DNA from: Paenisporosarcina quisquiliarum
GTDB taxonomy: Bacteria; Bacillota; Bacilli; Bacillales_A; Planococcaceae
NCBI RefSeq assembly: GCF_027563315.1
Contig: NZ_JAMKBJ010000005.1
Location: 1 to 64,000, forward strand
Length of the DNA: 64,000 nucleotides
Direction: 5' to 3'
The notes under the pieces were generated by a model. That model ran no database searches. It was not told where the DNA came from and worked only from the letters and a program-made list of their open reading frames with translations. The position numbers were made by a program, and so were the translations under genes. Below, piece by piece: positions 45,391-55,204 of the stretch (the first letter of the stretch is position 1; each line of letters begins with the position of its first letter).

Positions 45391-46122
45391 GTGGTTCGTT
45401 TCGCACTTATGGTCATCGCACTAATTGGTGTGATTGCTATTAATGCACTGGCAAATATCCTACCCCTTAATAATCAAACGACTGGTGAGATTTCCAATCG
45501 TCTTCCGGTCTTATTTACACCAGCAGGCTATGTATTTTCGATTTGGTCTGTCATATATGTATTGTTGATCATTTGGTTGGTAGGCATGTGGAAAAAGAGT
45601 AAAGAAATTGACGCTTCCTATATTAAGCAGTCAAATCTATTTATCATCAGCTGCATTCTGAATATAGCCTGGATTTTTTTATGGCATTATGAATATTTCT
45701 TATTAACGGTCGTTGTGATGATTGCCTTCCTGGTAACATTAATTTTACTATACAGTACGTATCCGGTTTCAGATAACCGCCTTACTGGCCGACTGCCAAT
45801 ATCTATTTATCTAGGGTGGATCAGTGTTGCAACGATTGCGAATATTAGTTATGTCTTAACTGTATATCAGTGGAATGGCTGGGGTTTGAGTGACCCACTC
45901 TGGGCTGTTATCATGATGACTATCGGAACTGCATTGGCACTACATATTCGTTTCCACCATTTCGATATCGCGTATGTATTAGTCTTCATTTGGGCATTTA
46001 TCGGAATTGCTGTACGAAATGGCTTCGAAGAATTACTAGTTTCAACAGCAGCACTATTCTTGAGTGCTTTCATGCTGGCTGGCATCCTATTCATCAAAAA
46101 AAGACCAACTGCTCGTTCGTAG
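45391..46122 (+). CDS. TspO/MBR-related tryptophan-rich membrane protein
   Basis: 243-residue membrane protein with seven or so helices. The opening resembles the TspO family (LFTPAGYVFSIWSVIYVLL), but it is longer than classic five-helix TspO, like the extended Firmicute tryptophan-rich sensory proteins. Ligand unknown (porphyrins in TspO). GTG 45391 follows AGGAGGT; -10 TATACT is 20 bp further up. Confidence 0.72.
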   Translation: MVRFALMVIALIGVIAINALANILPLNNQTTGEISNRLPVLFTPAGYVFSIWSVIYVLLIIWLVGMWKKSKEIDASYIKQSNLFIISCILNIAWIFLWHYEYFLLTVVVMIAFLVTLILLYSTYPVSDNRLTGRLPISIYLGWISVATIANISYVLTVYQWNGWGLSDPLWAVIMMTIGTALALHIRFHHFDIAYVLVFIWAFIGIAVRNGFEELLVSTAALFLSAFMLAGILFIKKRPTARS

Positions 46123-46135
46123 CAGTTGGTCTTTT
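46095..46135. terminator. bidirectional terminator
   Basis: Arms AAGACCAACTGCT and AGCAGTTGGTCTT, with T tracts both ways, serving the TspO-like and map genes. Confidence 0.88.
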
Positions 46136-46141
46136 GTATGA

Positions 46142-46912
<771 letters not shown>

Positions 46913-47065
46913 TCAAATTATCTACCCCATACTATACCACAAGAAAAGATGCTTTCCCATTTGCCAAAATCATTCTGAACATTTGGAAAACCTCTTGTAA
47001 AGTATGCGCTGAAGATAAGTTAAGCTAATCGATTGTTTAAGTGACTACACATGCAGGGTTTTTAA

Positions 47066-47160
47066 TTTTTGTCCACTCAGACTTTGTTTTCGTCTATTCA
47101 AAGCTCTTTTCTTCCATTCGCAAACAGTTTCTGTCCACTTAAACCCAGTCTTACCAACCT
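47066..47160. repeat. ~21-bp tandem array D
   Basis: Four to five degenerate units with cores TTTGTCCACTCA, TTCGTCTATTCA, TTCTTCCATTCG and TCTGTCCACTTA at about 47071, 47092, 47112 and 47133 (intervals 21, 20, 21). Same T-rich/GTCCA design as array C. It occupies the map-thiT gap, which holds no other gene; no clear thiT terminator is seen before it. Confidence 0.7.
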
Positions 47161-47194
47161 AAAGGATTCAGACCGACAAAGAGATATCTTTAAA

Positions 47195-47764
47195 TCAAAC
47201 GTTATTGCGATGTTCAATAAGACGAGGTGCAGCAACGAAAATGATGGAGCACACAATTGCTGTCAAAATAATCGAAGGAATCATATAACCGCCGTTATAA
47301 ACCAGCGAATAAATCCAAACATTCTTGCCTTCTGCAGCTTCAGAAAAGAAAATAACTCCTGCAATTACGTGTGTAATGAGACGGAAGAGCCCTCCAAAAA
47401 CAGCTCCTAATACGATATAAGTAATCATTTTTCCTTTTCGCTGCTCATTTCTTGCTTGTAATACTTTATGTCTGACAAGCGCTGCTAAGCCAACAACTGT
47501 GAACGCAATAAAATAATCCAGGAAACCTTGGGCAGGATATAAAATATAAGCTCTTCCCGCTAAAATTTGAAGGATTCCAATAATCAGACCCGTGCTCAAA
47601 CCTCCCACTAGCCCCCATCGAATAGACATTAATACGATTGGCACCATGACAAGACTAATGGATCCTCCCTGAAACCATAGGTTAATAGAAAGCATATCCA
47701 ACACCAATCCGATTCCTGCAAAAATAGCCACTTCAATTAATAATAACAATTTACTTCGATTCAT
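47195..47764 (-). CDS. thiT: thiamine ECF transporter S component ThiT
   Basis: 189-residue membrane protein with six helices and ThiT features (FQGGSISLVMVPI, the L1 loop, and aromatic residues in WGLVGG and YILYPAQGF). It captures thiamine and uses the shared EcfAA'T module encoded elsewhere. A TPP riboswitch precedes it. AAAGGAGGA before the ATG. Confidence 0.93.
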   Translation of the reverse strand: MNRSKLLLLIEVAIFAGIGLVLDMLSINLWFQGGSISLVMVPIVLMSIRWGLVGGLSTGLIIGILQILAGRAYILYPAQGFLDYFIAFTVVGLAALVRHKVLQARNEQRKGKMITYIVLGAVFGGLFRLITHVIAGVIFFSEAAEGKNVWIYSLVYNGGYMIPSIILTAIVCSIIFVAAPRLIEHRNNV

Positions 47765-47822
47765 CTTTCTTCCTCCTTTTTGCGATGTACTGCTAATCGC
47801 ATGTCAGGGTGAAAAAAACCAT

Positions 47823-47858
47823 AAAAAAACGATATCAAGGACAGAGCCTGACATCGTT
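47823..47858 (-). terminator. TPP riboswitch expression-platform terminator
   Basis: Minus strand arms AACGATGTCAGG and CCTTGATATCGTT followed by TTTTTTT, between the aptamer and thiT. Confidence 0.85.
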
Positions 47859-47873
47859 GAAGTCGGTTTCTAT

Positions 47874-47961
47874 CCACATCCCTGCGCAAGCATTAACTTA
47901 CAGGTTCAAAGGGTTAGAACGTTCCTCGCTCACTCTCAGCCATTACAGGCTCCCCTTGTGG
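47874..47961 (-). ncRNA. TPP riboswitch (THI element)
   Basis: Minus strand shows all THI-box signatures: CCACAAGGGGAGCC, GGCTGAGAGTG, AACCCTTTGAACCTGT and GCGCAGGGATGTGG closing the P1 stem. TPP binding should favour the terminator and shut thiT off. The remainder of the 337-bp gap holds only the promoter regions of thiT and the M20 gene. Confidence 0.95.
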
Positions 47962-48101
47962 TAAATACATCTAATTTTGATATTACGGGTTAATTGTAAC
48001 TAAAGAGGGAAAGAGAAGCAAGAGGCATTCGCTAGTTCTGTGACTTTTAGAACAGTGGTCTGTATACTGAAAATACAAAATTTATTAAGGAAGTGAAGAG
48101 T

Positions 48102-49172
48102 ATGATCGAATTATTGAAAAATCTAGTGGCGATTAAAAGTGATACTGAGGAAGGTGCAAACGACGCACTTCGATTCTGTTCAAAATGGCTGGATAGTCAT
48201 GAAATAACACATGAAGTATTAGAGAATGAAGGACGATTGATGATTCACGCAGAAATCGGACAAGGTCCAACAACCATCGTATGGAATGGACATGTTGATG
48301 TCGTACCTGGAAAAATCGAACAATTCAATCCGATTATAGAAGGAGATCGCCTATATGGTCGTGGTTCCGCAGATATGAAAGCTGGCGTAGCTGCCATGAT
48401 GGAAGCGTTCCGTCGTATCTATTCAGCTAGAGAACAGCTGAAGCAACGTATTGTTTTGCATATTGTTACTGATGAAGAAACGGGAGGCAGAAAAACATCT
48501 GGACACCTTGTAGAAATCGGACGAACCGGTGATTTCGTTATTTGTGGAGAACCTACTCATCTGAAATTAAGTGTTCAATCTAAAGGCATCCTTCACGCGA
48601 ATGTAACACTATTCGGAAAAGCAGCTCACGGTTCCCGCCCCTGGGAAGGCACGAATGCGATTGAAGCGGCCTACAAATTCAATGAGCAGTTAAAAACCTT
48701 GCCTTTTACAAAAGTGAGCAACCCTTATTACGAATATCCTTCTATAAACTTGGCAAAAATTCAAGCAGGTGACCGATACAATATGGTCCCTGATCAATGT
48801 GATGTTGCTTACGATATACGCTTTGTTCCAGGTCAAAAATGGGAAGAGATTATTGAGCAAATGACTGAACTTGCACAATCAATCAATCCTGCTAATATCG
48901 TTAAACCGGGCGGCAAAACTCCGGCAATTACAACAACTGAAGATAATGCATTTGTGCAATCACTTGCCGGCGTTACTGCGGAAGTTACACAAAAAGATGC
49001 TGTATTGTTTGGACAGCATGGTGCGGCCGATACGCGTTACTATGCGAAAACGGGTGCAGGAGCAATTGAGTTCGGTCCAAGCGGTGATGACTGGCACGGA
49101 CCAGGTGAGTACGTGTTAATATCCTCCGTTGAACAATATGCAGATATTTTAACGAAACACGCATTGGTTTGA
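48102..49172 (+). CDS. M20 family metallopeptidase (ArgE/DapE/CPG2-like)
   Basis: 356-residue dizinc hydrolase. Ligands: His/Asp in GHVDVVP, Asp in GSADMKAG, Glu pair in TDEETGG, Glu in GEPTHL, His in FGQHGAADTR; the lid/dimerisation domain is about residues 165-275. It may deacylate N-acyl amino acids or cleave dipeptides. ATG 48102 follows AAGGAAGTGA. Confidence 0.87.
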   Translation: MIELLKNLVAIKSDTEEGANDALRFCSKWLDSHEITHEVLENEGRLMIHAEIGQGPTTIVWNGHVDVVPGKIEQFNPIIEGDRLYGRGSADMKAGVAAMMEAFRRIYSAREQLKQRIVLHIVTDEETGGRKTSGHLVEIGRTGDFVICGEPTHLKLSVQSKGILHANVTLFGKAAHGSRPWEGTNAIEAAYKFNEQLKTLPFTKVSNPYYEYPSINLAKIQAGDRYNMVPDQCDVAYDIRFVPGQKWEEIIEQMTELAQSINPANIVKPGGKTPAITTTEDNAFVQSLAGVTAEVTQKDAVLFGQHGAADTRYYAKTGAGAIEFGPSGDDWHGPGEYVLISSVEQYADILTKHALV

Positions 49173-49228
49173 AACCATCAATAAGCTTGTAACGTATTAA
49201 TGGTAAGAAGTTTGAAGGAGGAGTATGT

Positions 49229-49582
49229 ATGGATAATCAGCGTATTTTATCCGCATTATGTTATTTTAGTATTTTATTCGCTCCATTCTTATTGCCATTA
49301 ATCGTTTATTTCATATCACCGACAGTAGAGGTTAAGTATCATGCAAAACGTTCCCTCCTATCTCATTTGATTCCGGTAGCGCTCGGCATTGTTGGTTTCA
49401 TTGTTTTGATGATTGGTTCCGTTGCCATGTTCAGCACGACCGTTGATGGTACTATGAATCCAAGCACATCATTTAATTTCTTTACTGCCGGACTGCCATT
49501 CTTGTTCATGATTGTGTACGGTATTCTGTCTCTTATTGTACTAATCTGGAATATCATCCAGGGAATTAAAGTACTGCAATAG
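49229..49582 (+). CDS. DUF4870 membrane protein
   Basis: 117 residues, three membrane helices, with the family opening DNQRILSALCYFSILFAPFLLP and VKYHAKRSLLSH. GGAGGAG precedes the ATG. Function unknown. Confidence 0.8.
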   Translation: MDNQRILSALCYFSILFAPFLLPLIVYFISPTVEVKYHAKRSLLSHLIPVALGIVGFIVLMIGSVAMFSTTVDGTMNPSTSFNFFTAGLPFLFMIVYGILSLIVLIWNIIQGIKVLQ

Positions 49583-49643
49583 GTTTACCTTGGGCTCCAT
49601 ACGGGAATTAAAAGAGTATACAACACTGACAGGAGCGATATAC

Positions 49644-49769
49644 ATGAGAATCGGTAGCTTAATTAAGACAGCTGTAAAGTTTGCACCAATCATTATTCCA
49701 ATCGTGAAAAAAGTAATGGATTCAAGAAAAAACTCAACAACATCAACAACTACATTTCCACGCAAATAA
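49644..49769 (+). CDS. 41-residue basic amphipathic peptide
   Basis: ATG with CAGGAGCG 6 nt upstream. A helix (residues 2-26, SLIKTAVKFAPIIIPIVKKVM) followed by a Ser/Thr/Asn tail. The sequence is cationic and amphipathic and could associate with membranes. A perfect terminator follows. No family recognised. Confidence 0.65.
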   Translation: MRIGSLIKTAVKFAPIIIPIVKKVMDSRKNSTTSTTTFPRK

Positions 49770-49808
49770 AAAGTTGGAACTCATTAATCTGAGTTCCAAC
49801 TTTTTTTA
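49769..49808. terminator. bidirectional terminator
   Basis: Arms AAAGTTGGAACTCA and TGAGTTCCAACTTT followed by TTTTT; also suits the convergent SGNH gene. Confidence 0.9.
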
Positions 49809-50705
49809 TATGATGGGTTTTATTTCGGTCACTGCTATAAATTCTTCATCAATATAAGAAGATGGCAAAGTGGCAGATTGATCTCCCTCTTCTAATGCCC
49901 CTTGACGATCTTGCATAATTTCTTCAAATGTCAGCGGATTTGCCGGAGGAATCTCACCCGATGTCACCTGCATGCCACCTTTTGCGTAGACATTGAAAAA
50001 ACTATTAGCCATTGCTCTGTATCCTTCAGCATTGGGATGTACATCTGCCGGATTAGGAACTTTACCGATTGCATCATCTCCGAAAGCCGCATCTACTGAC
50101 ACAAAATTCACACCAGCTTCTTTTGCTTCTTTCGCCAAAATTTCATTTAGTTTTGTTAGTTGTTTCGCCGTGCCGACTTTTTGTGAGTCACGGGCGTGCG
50201 GGTAGGCAAAATAATAACCCATGATATATATTTCAGCTTTTGGTGCAGTCTTTTTCAGCTCAGTAAGTATAGTCTTCATATTCTTTCGGACACTGTTCAA
50301 TGAATAATCGGCCGGGATTTGCTGAAATGACAGTGAACCAGACTTTGCATCTGATTTTATTAATCTTAAAAGATCATTTGCTCCTGCAGATATCGTGATG
50401 ACATTCGCATTTTGCAACAAAGGTTTCGCTTCTTTCGATTGGACTCGCTTCAGCACATCAGCAGTCGTAAAGCCAGGAAACGCTAAATCTTTGGAGTAGA
50501 AAGCCAAAGGTTGATTTCGCGCGATTTCTAGAGCAATTAAGTCACTGTAACCCGTATCAATCTCACGGGTTGGGGTTTGACCAGCAGCCAGAGAGTCCCC
50601 GAGAGCTACATATGAAACTGGACCAAATACTTGTGCACTTGTCTGTAAAGGCACTAAAAATAACACCAGGCTGAACAACACAAAAGACCATTTTGAATTT
50701 TTCAT
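49806..50705 (-). CDS. secreted SGNH/GDSL hydrolase
   Basis: 299-residue exported esterase-type hydrolase. Signal peptide residues 1-25; block I ALGDSLAAG (nucleophile Ser), block III SAGANDLL (Asn), and block V DVHPNAEGY (Asp and His). It has a C-terminal extension of about 50 residues without a known domain. The N-terminal half is paralogous to the S-layer-anchored protein at 59.0-60.3 kb. AAGGTGA precedes the ATG. Confidence 0.88.
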   Translation of the reverse strand: MKNSKWSFVLFSLVLFLVPLQTSAQVFGPVSYVALGDSLAAGQTPTREIDTGYSDLIALEIARNQPLAFYSKDLAFPGFTTADVLKRVQSKEAKPLLQNANVITISAGANDLLRLIKSDAKSGSLSFQQIPADYSLNSVRKNMKTILTELKKTAPKAEIYIMGYYFAYPHARDSQKVGTAKQLTKLNEILAKEAKEAGVNFVSVDAAFGDDAIGKVPNPADVHPNAEGYRAMANSFFNVYAKGGMQVTSGEIPPANPLTFEEIMQDRQGALEEGDQSATLPSSYIDEEFIAVTEIKPII

Positions 50706-50714
50706 GATCTCACC

Positions 50715-51944
50715 TTAAAATGCCCAGTTGCCTTTGCGGAATATAGGTTCGATTGTTCCATCTTCGCGTTCTCCATCAATGTCCATCTCTGCACTGCCAA
50801 TCATGAAATCTTCATGCGTGATGGATGTATTTAACCCTAAAGCACGAAGTTGTGCTTCTTCTAGGTCGCGTGCACCTTCGACACAAGTTGGATAGGCTTC
50901 ACCGATTGCTAAATGGTTTGACGCGTTTTCATCAAACAGTGTGTTATAGAATAAAATCCCTGAAGATGAAATTGGCGATTCGTGTGGAACTAATGCCAGC
51001 TCCCCTAGATAAGCTGAGCCTTCGTCATTTTGAATAAGTTGTTGCAACAAGTCATTCCCGACTTCTGCATGCGCTTTGATGATTTTTCCATTCTCAAACG
51101 TTAACGTAAATCCATCGATGATATTACCTTGATAAGCGAGTGGTTTCGTATTTCGGACATAGCCGTTTACTCCGAATTTCAGTGGAGCTGTATACACTTC
51201 TTCAGTCGGCATATTGGCAATAAACGCCGTTCTGTTAGGTGTTCTGCTGGCTCCCGTCATCCAAATATGTTTATCTGGCAATTCTATCGTCAAATCAGTG
51301 CCTGGAGCTTTGTAGATGATTTTCTTGAAACTCTTTTCATTTAAGGCTGTAGCACGTGATTCCAAATTACGGATATGCGTTTTCCACTGATCAACAGCAG
51401 TTCCTTCGCCAATACGCACCGTTTTAAAAATAGTTTCCCATAAAGTAGGTAGCTGTTCTTCTTTTGGCAAATCAGGGAATACTTTTGCTGCCCACATTTC
51501 AGAAGGAATCGCTACGATAGACCAAGCAATTTTATCTGACATAACAGATGCGCGATATTTTTCCAATGCACGGCCTGCTACTTTTTGTTGATCAGAAATA
51601 CGTTTTGCAGGTACGCCAGCCAACAAATCAGGATCTTCAGCATCAATCCATAACAAAGAACCTTGCTGATCAATCAATTCTTCCCGTTGCGTGACCATCC
51701 ATGCAGGAAATTCGTGCATTTCAGATTCTGGTGCCAAGTCATAAAAAGCACGGTTTGTCGGTCCATCCGAAAAATTCACATGGACTCGTTTGGCTCCCGC
51801 TTCATAAGCTTTCTTTACTACCAATCGCGTAAAATCAAGGGTATCAGTCGTTGTATTAATTAATACATATTGACCAGGTTGGACATTGATTCCTACGCGA
51901 ATAGCCAAATCTGCATATTCGGCTAATTTCTCTTCAAATGTCAT
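50715..51944 (-). CDS. ampS: M29 family aminopeptidase (copy 2)
   Basis: 409-residue M29 enzyme, paralogue of the gene at 36.2 kb with the same ligand motifs (MPTEEVY, GELALVPHESPIS, LFYNTLFDENASNH, THEDFMIGS). One difference: PHHSP in copy 1 is PHESP here, and THVDF becomes THEDF. The start codon overlaps the helicase stop by four bases, so it is translationally coupled; it is followed nine bases later by the SGNH gene. Confidence 0.92.
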   Translation of the reverse strand: MTFEEKLAEYADLAIRVGINVQPGQYVLINTTTDTLDFTRLVVKKAYEAGAKRVHVNFSDGPTNRAFYDLAPESEMHEFPAWMVTQREELIDQQGSLLWIDAEDPDLLAGVPAKRISDQQKVAGRALEKYRASVMSDKIAWSIVAIPSEMWAAKVFPDLPKEEQLPTLWETIFKTVRIGEGTAVDQWKTHIRNLESRATALNEKSFKKIIYKAPGTDLTIELPDKHIWMTGASRTPNRTAFIANMPTEEVYTAPLKFGVNGYVRNTKPLAYQGNIIDGFTLTFENGKIIKAHAEVGNDLLQQLIQNDEGSAYLGELALVPHESPISSSGILFYNTLFDENASNHLAIGEAYPTCVEGARDLEEAQLRALGLNTSITHEDFMIGSAEMDIDGEREDGTIEPIFRKGNWAF

Positions 51945-53092
51945 TTCTTTTTCCCCCTTTGTTGCACCGTTTTTGAGGACCCTTCAATCAATTGGCCTTG
52001 ATCCCATACTTTTTGTACGGGTTTTGATGGCAATTCTTTCGTCCATTTTTTAAAATTCTTTTCATCTTTGTAAGTTAATAAAGACAGTACTTCCCCGTCA
52101 GCACCTGCACGGCCTGTTCTGCCTGAACGGTGCAAGTAAGGTTCAATTGCATGCGGAACGTCGACATGAATGACATGAGTCAATCCTTCAATATCAAGAC
52201 CACGTGCTGCAATGTCCGTTGCAATTAGAATACTTACTTCACCTTTACGGAATGATGCAAGTGCTTGCTTGCGTTCTTCTTTTTTCATATCTGAATGCAG
52301 GGCAACGATTTTTGCATCACGGAATTTCAGTTTCGTTTCTTTCATCAATAATTGATCTAAATTATTAACAAATGCTAGTCCGCGCATGCCTTCTAGGTGT
52401 GCCAGGCGGCGCAATAAATCAGTTTTGTCGCGCTCTTCTACTTTGACAAAGGCGTGCACTACTTTTCCTTGCGCAGGGAGTTCTTCATGAGTGACATGGA
52501 TGCGAATCGGTTCTTTCATCATACGACTTGCAACCAGCTCGATTTCTTCAGTAATTGTTGCTGAAACGACTACGATTTGTCTGTCATGGTTCGAACCATC
52601 GATAAGTGACTTGACGATTCCACGATGCTCACGGGCCAATAGCTGATCGCCTTCGTCTAATATAATATGTCGTATATCATGCAGTTTAAGTTTCTTTGAT
52701 TTGACTAATTCATTTAAACGTCCTGGTGTGCCTACGACAATTGTTGGCTTTTTCTTTAATTTCTCTAACTGACGAGCCATATTTGCTCCTCCAATTAGTT
52801 GAGCTACAGTAATGTCGGTGTCAGCAGTCCACTCACGTAATACTTCTACAATTTGCATAGATAGTTCCTGCGAAGGGGCAACGATGAGCGCTTGTGTTTT
52901 TTGAATAGCACCATCCACTTGATTCAGTATCGGCAATACATAAGCCAATGTTTTCCCTGAACCTGTTGGCGATTGTGCTACTACATCTTTTCCTTCAAGC
53001 ATATGAGGGATTAATTGAGATTGGACAGGCATTTCATATTCAAATTTCCATTTATTTTGAAGTTCTGGTTTTAAGTTTTCGATAAATGTCAT
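51941..53092 (-). CDS. yfmL: DEAD-box RNA helicase (YfmL-like)
   Basis: 383-residue two-domain helicase: Q motif region, Walker A SPTGSGKT, motif II DEGD (a variant of DEAD), SAT, and motif VI HRSGRTGRAG. It resembles B. subtilis YfmL, linked to ribosome assembly and cold growth. It lacks the RNA-binding C-terminal domain of DbpA. Coupled to ampS copy 2. Confidence 0.87.
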   Translation of the reverse strand: MTFIENLKPELQNKWKFEYEMPVQSQLIPHMLEGKDVVAQSPTGSGKTLAYVLPILNQVDGAIQKTQALIVAPSQELSMQIVEVLREWTADTDITVAQLIGGANMARQLEKLKKKPTIVVGTPGRLNELVKSKKLKLHDIRHIILDEGDQLLAREHRGIVKSLIDGSNHDRQIVVVSATITEEIELVASRMMKEPIRIHVTHEELPAQGKVVHAFVKVEERDKTDLLRRLAHLEGMRGLAFVNNLDQLLMKETKLKFRDAKIVALHSDMKKEERKQALASFRKGEVSILIATDIAARGLDIEGLTHVIHVDVPHAIEPYLHRSGRTGRAGADGEVLSLLTYKDEKNFKKWTKELPSKPVQKVWDQGQLIEGSSKTVQQRGKKK

Positions 53093-53183
53093 GGGTTATT
53101 CCACCTTTATAAATACATGCTCCTAGTGTACCACAAATCGCTATATTCAGCCTTTTACAGATATATTCAGTCGTTTTTTCCCA

Positions 53184-53216
53184 TAAAAAAACACCGTCTC
53201 AATGAAGAGACAGTGA
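53184..53216 (-). terminator. terminator of racemase operon
   Basis: Minus strand arms CACTGTCTC and GAGACGGTG followed by TTTTTTT. Confidence 0.88.
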
Positions 53217-53220
53217 TAGG

Positions 53221-53922
53221 TTAATCATTCAATTCGTAGCCGCATGAAAGTATGGCACTTTCCGCTAATACCATTAATGAATCAATATATTTGTCATCAA
53301 GATTCAGTTCTTTTTTAACAATTGACAACTCTGTACAGCCAAGTATTAAATGATCGCATCCAAGTTCATTCATTTGGTTAATAATTTGCTGCCACTTTAG
53401 GAAATCGACAGGTTGCCCTGCTTTGACGTCATCGTATATAACTGACATGACCAACTTCTGAGTTTCCTCATCCGGTACAACCGGTTGTATGCCAGCGTCT
53501 TTACAAGCCAGTTGGTAAACGGATGCTGTCAATGTTCCCGTAGTTGCAAGAATCCCTACTTTTTTCGCACCAATTTGAGCCGCACGTTTTGCGGTCTCGT
53601 TAATCATGTGTAAAACAGGAATGCCTGCTCCTTGTTGAATTTCTTTATAAAAAGAGTGCGCAGTATTGCACGGAATGGCTAATACTTCGGCGCCAATCGA
53701 TTTCAGTTTCAAAGCATCTGAAATCATCACAGGCACCGGGTTAGCTTTCGAACGGTCTAAAATATAGGTTGTACGGTCAGGTATAGCTGTGTTATTGGTA
53801 ATCACCATGTTGACATGCTGTTGATCTGTTTTCGCTTTCGTGCGTTTAACAATCATTTCTCCAAGCAACATCGTAGCCAGGGGACCCACCCCTCCAATGA
53901 TGCCTAATATTTTCGTCTTCAT
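53221..53922 (-). CDS. aspartate/glutamate racemase family protein
   Basis: 233-residue PLP-independent racemase with both catalytic cysteines in place: IPCNTAH (about residue 83) and LGCTELS (about 195). The opening GIIGGVGPLATM is typical of aspartate racemases. It should supply D-Asp (or D-Glu). It is three bases downstream of an ATP-grasp ligase, the arrangement expected for peptidoglycan bridge synthesis. Confidence 0.88.
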   Translation of the reverse strand: MKTKILGIIGGVGPLATMLLGEMIVKRTKAKTDQQHVNMVITNNTAIPDRTTYILDRSKANPVPVMISDALKLKSIGAEVLAIPCNTAHSFYKEIQQGAGIPVLHMINETAKRAAQIGAKKVGILATTGTLTASVYQLACKDAGIQPVVPDEETQKLVMSVIYDDVKAGQPVDFLKWQQIINQMNELGCDHLILGCTELSIVKKELNLDDKYIDSLMVLAESAILSCGYELND

Positions 53923-53925
53923 AAC

Positions 53926-55146
53926 TTATGACAAACCTTTGTTGTTGAAGTATTTTTTATATTTGCGGTAGTAATTTAAATTATTCAGCGTCAATTTAGC
54001 CCAACGTTTCGGATTATAATCTTCTTTGTAAAATAAGTGATTCGTTACTTTACCTTCGGCAATTAACTCTTTAGCTTCTTGTTTCAACTGCTCGTTTTGA
54101 GCATATTTGAACAACACGCCTTTAGGGATAATCATCCATAAATGCTTGTCCTTCGCATATGTTAAGGTTTGTGGAATATTAAGCATATGATCGTCTGCCA
54201 CGTATTTCATCAAATTATGTCCACTTGCCGTTACATAGTAACTACTGCGGCCATTTCGCAAGTTAATTTCGAACAGTTTGTATTCCCCATCCCGTAAATC
54301 AAGCTTCATATCAAAATTCGCAAAGCCAGTGTAGCCGATATCTTCGAGGAATACACGAACTCGGTCAAGCAATGCTTCATCAAACGTATTGATGATTGCC
54401 GCATAGCTTCCGATTCCTTCCGGAGAATGTTCTTCCAGGATTGGATTCCCAAGTGACATGAGTTTTACTTTACCGTCTTTCCCAACGTATGCGTTCAATA
54501 CGCGCATGTAGGAATCATCGCCAGGTATGAATTCCTGGATGGTTAAATTATCTTTGTAAGATGAACTGTATATTGCTTCGATAATGGCATTCTTTTCTGC
54601 TTCATCGTGAGCGACAAACACTTTTTTCTTTCCAGGGAATGAACAGTTCCAGTACGCTACTGAGTTTGATGCTTTAATGATAATCGGGTACATAAAGTCA
54701 ATCGTAAACGAATCCTTTGTTTCATATGTGCAAAGTGACGTTTTTGGATAAGCAAATCCGTACTGCTCGCAAATGTTATAGAAATTTTCTTTTAGTACGA
54801 TGCGATCCATTAATTTTTCATCAATGTACGGCACTGCAAAATAAGGAAGCAACTGCTCTTTATTTTTAATAATTAATTTTGCGTAATCATCGCCACATGC
54901 AAGAAGCAATAGCTTTTTATCGGCATGTTCACCCGCTACTTTAATAAGCGCAGGTACGAATACGTCCTGTTCATTTAAGCGTGGAATTACCTGAAAATCC
55001 AGGATTTTGCTATCTTGTGTTGCTGATAAGTTCATGCGTCCAAGGACTAGCGGCTTCAATCCATAAGCTTCGTGAAAAGCTCGTGCCATTCCATAAGCAT
55101 TCATATCAGAACCAAGTAATATAGGTAAAAATGAATTTGTTGTCAT
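53926..55146 (-). CDS. ATP-grasp ligase, probable D-aspartate ligase type
   Basis: 406-residue ATP-grasp enzyme. The N-terminal pre-grasp domain opens PILLGSDMNAYGMARAFHE; the lysine-rich ATP-binding strand is MYPIIIKAS, and the metal-binding end is LFEINLRNGRSSYYVT. Architecture and length fit the D-aspartate ligase Asl of Enterococcus faecium, which activates the beta-carboxylate of D-Asp and joins it to stem-peptide lysine. ATG 55146 is chosen by homology-like start, with only a weak ribosome site. The partner racemase follows at three bases. Confidence 0.75.
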   Translation of the reverse strand: MTTNSFLPILLGSDMNAYGMARAFHEAYGLKPLVLGRMNLSATQDSKILDFQVIPRLNEQDVFVPALIKVAGEHADKKLLLLACGDDYAKLIIKNKEQLLPYFAVPYIDEKLMDRIVLKENFYNICEQYGFAYPKTSLCTYETKDSFTIDFMYPIIIKASNSVAYWNCSFPGKKKVFVAHDEAEKNAIIEAIYSSSYKDNLTIQEFIPGDDSYMRVLNAYVGKDGKVKLMSLGNPILEEHSPEGIGSYAAIINTFDEALLDRVRVFLEDIGYTGFANFDMKLDLRDGEYKLFEINLRNGRSSYYVTASGHNLMKYVADDHMLNIPQTLTYAKDKHLWMIIPKGVLFKYAQNEQLKQEAKELIAEGKVTNHLFYKEDYNPKRWAKLTLNNLNYYRKYKKYFNNKGLS

Positions 55147-55204
55147 TGTGATATCAACTCTCTTTTCCAAAAAAACATAGTTTGTGTTTATATTGTACCG
55201 TGAA

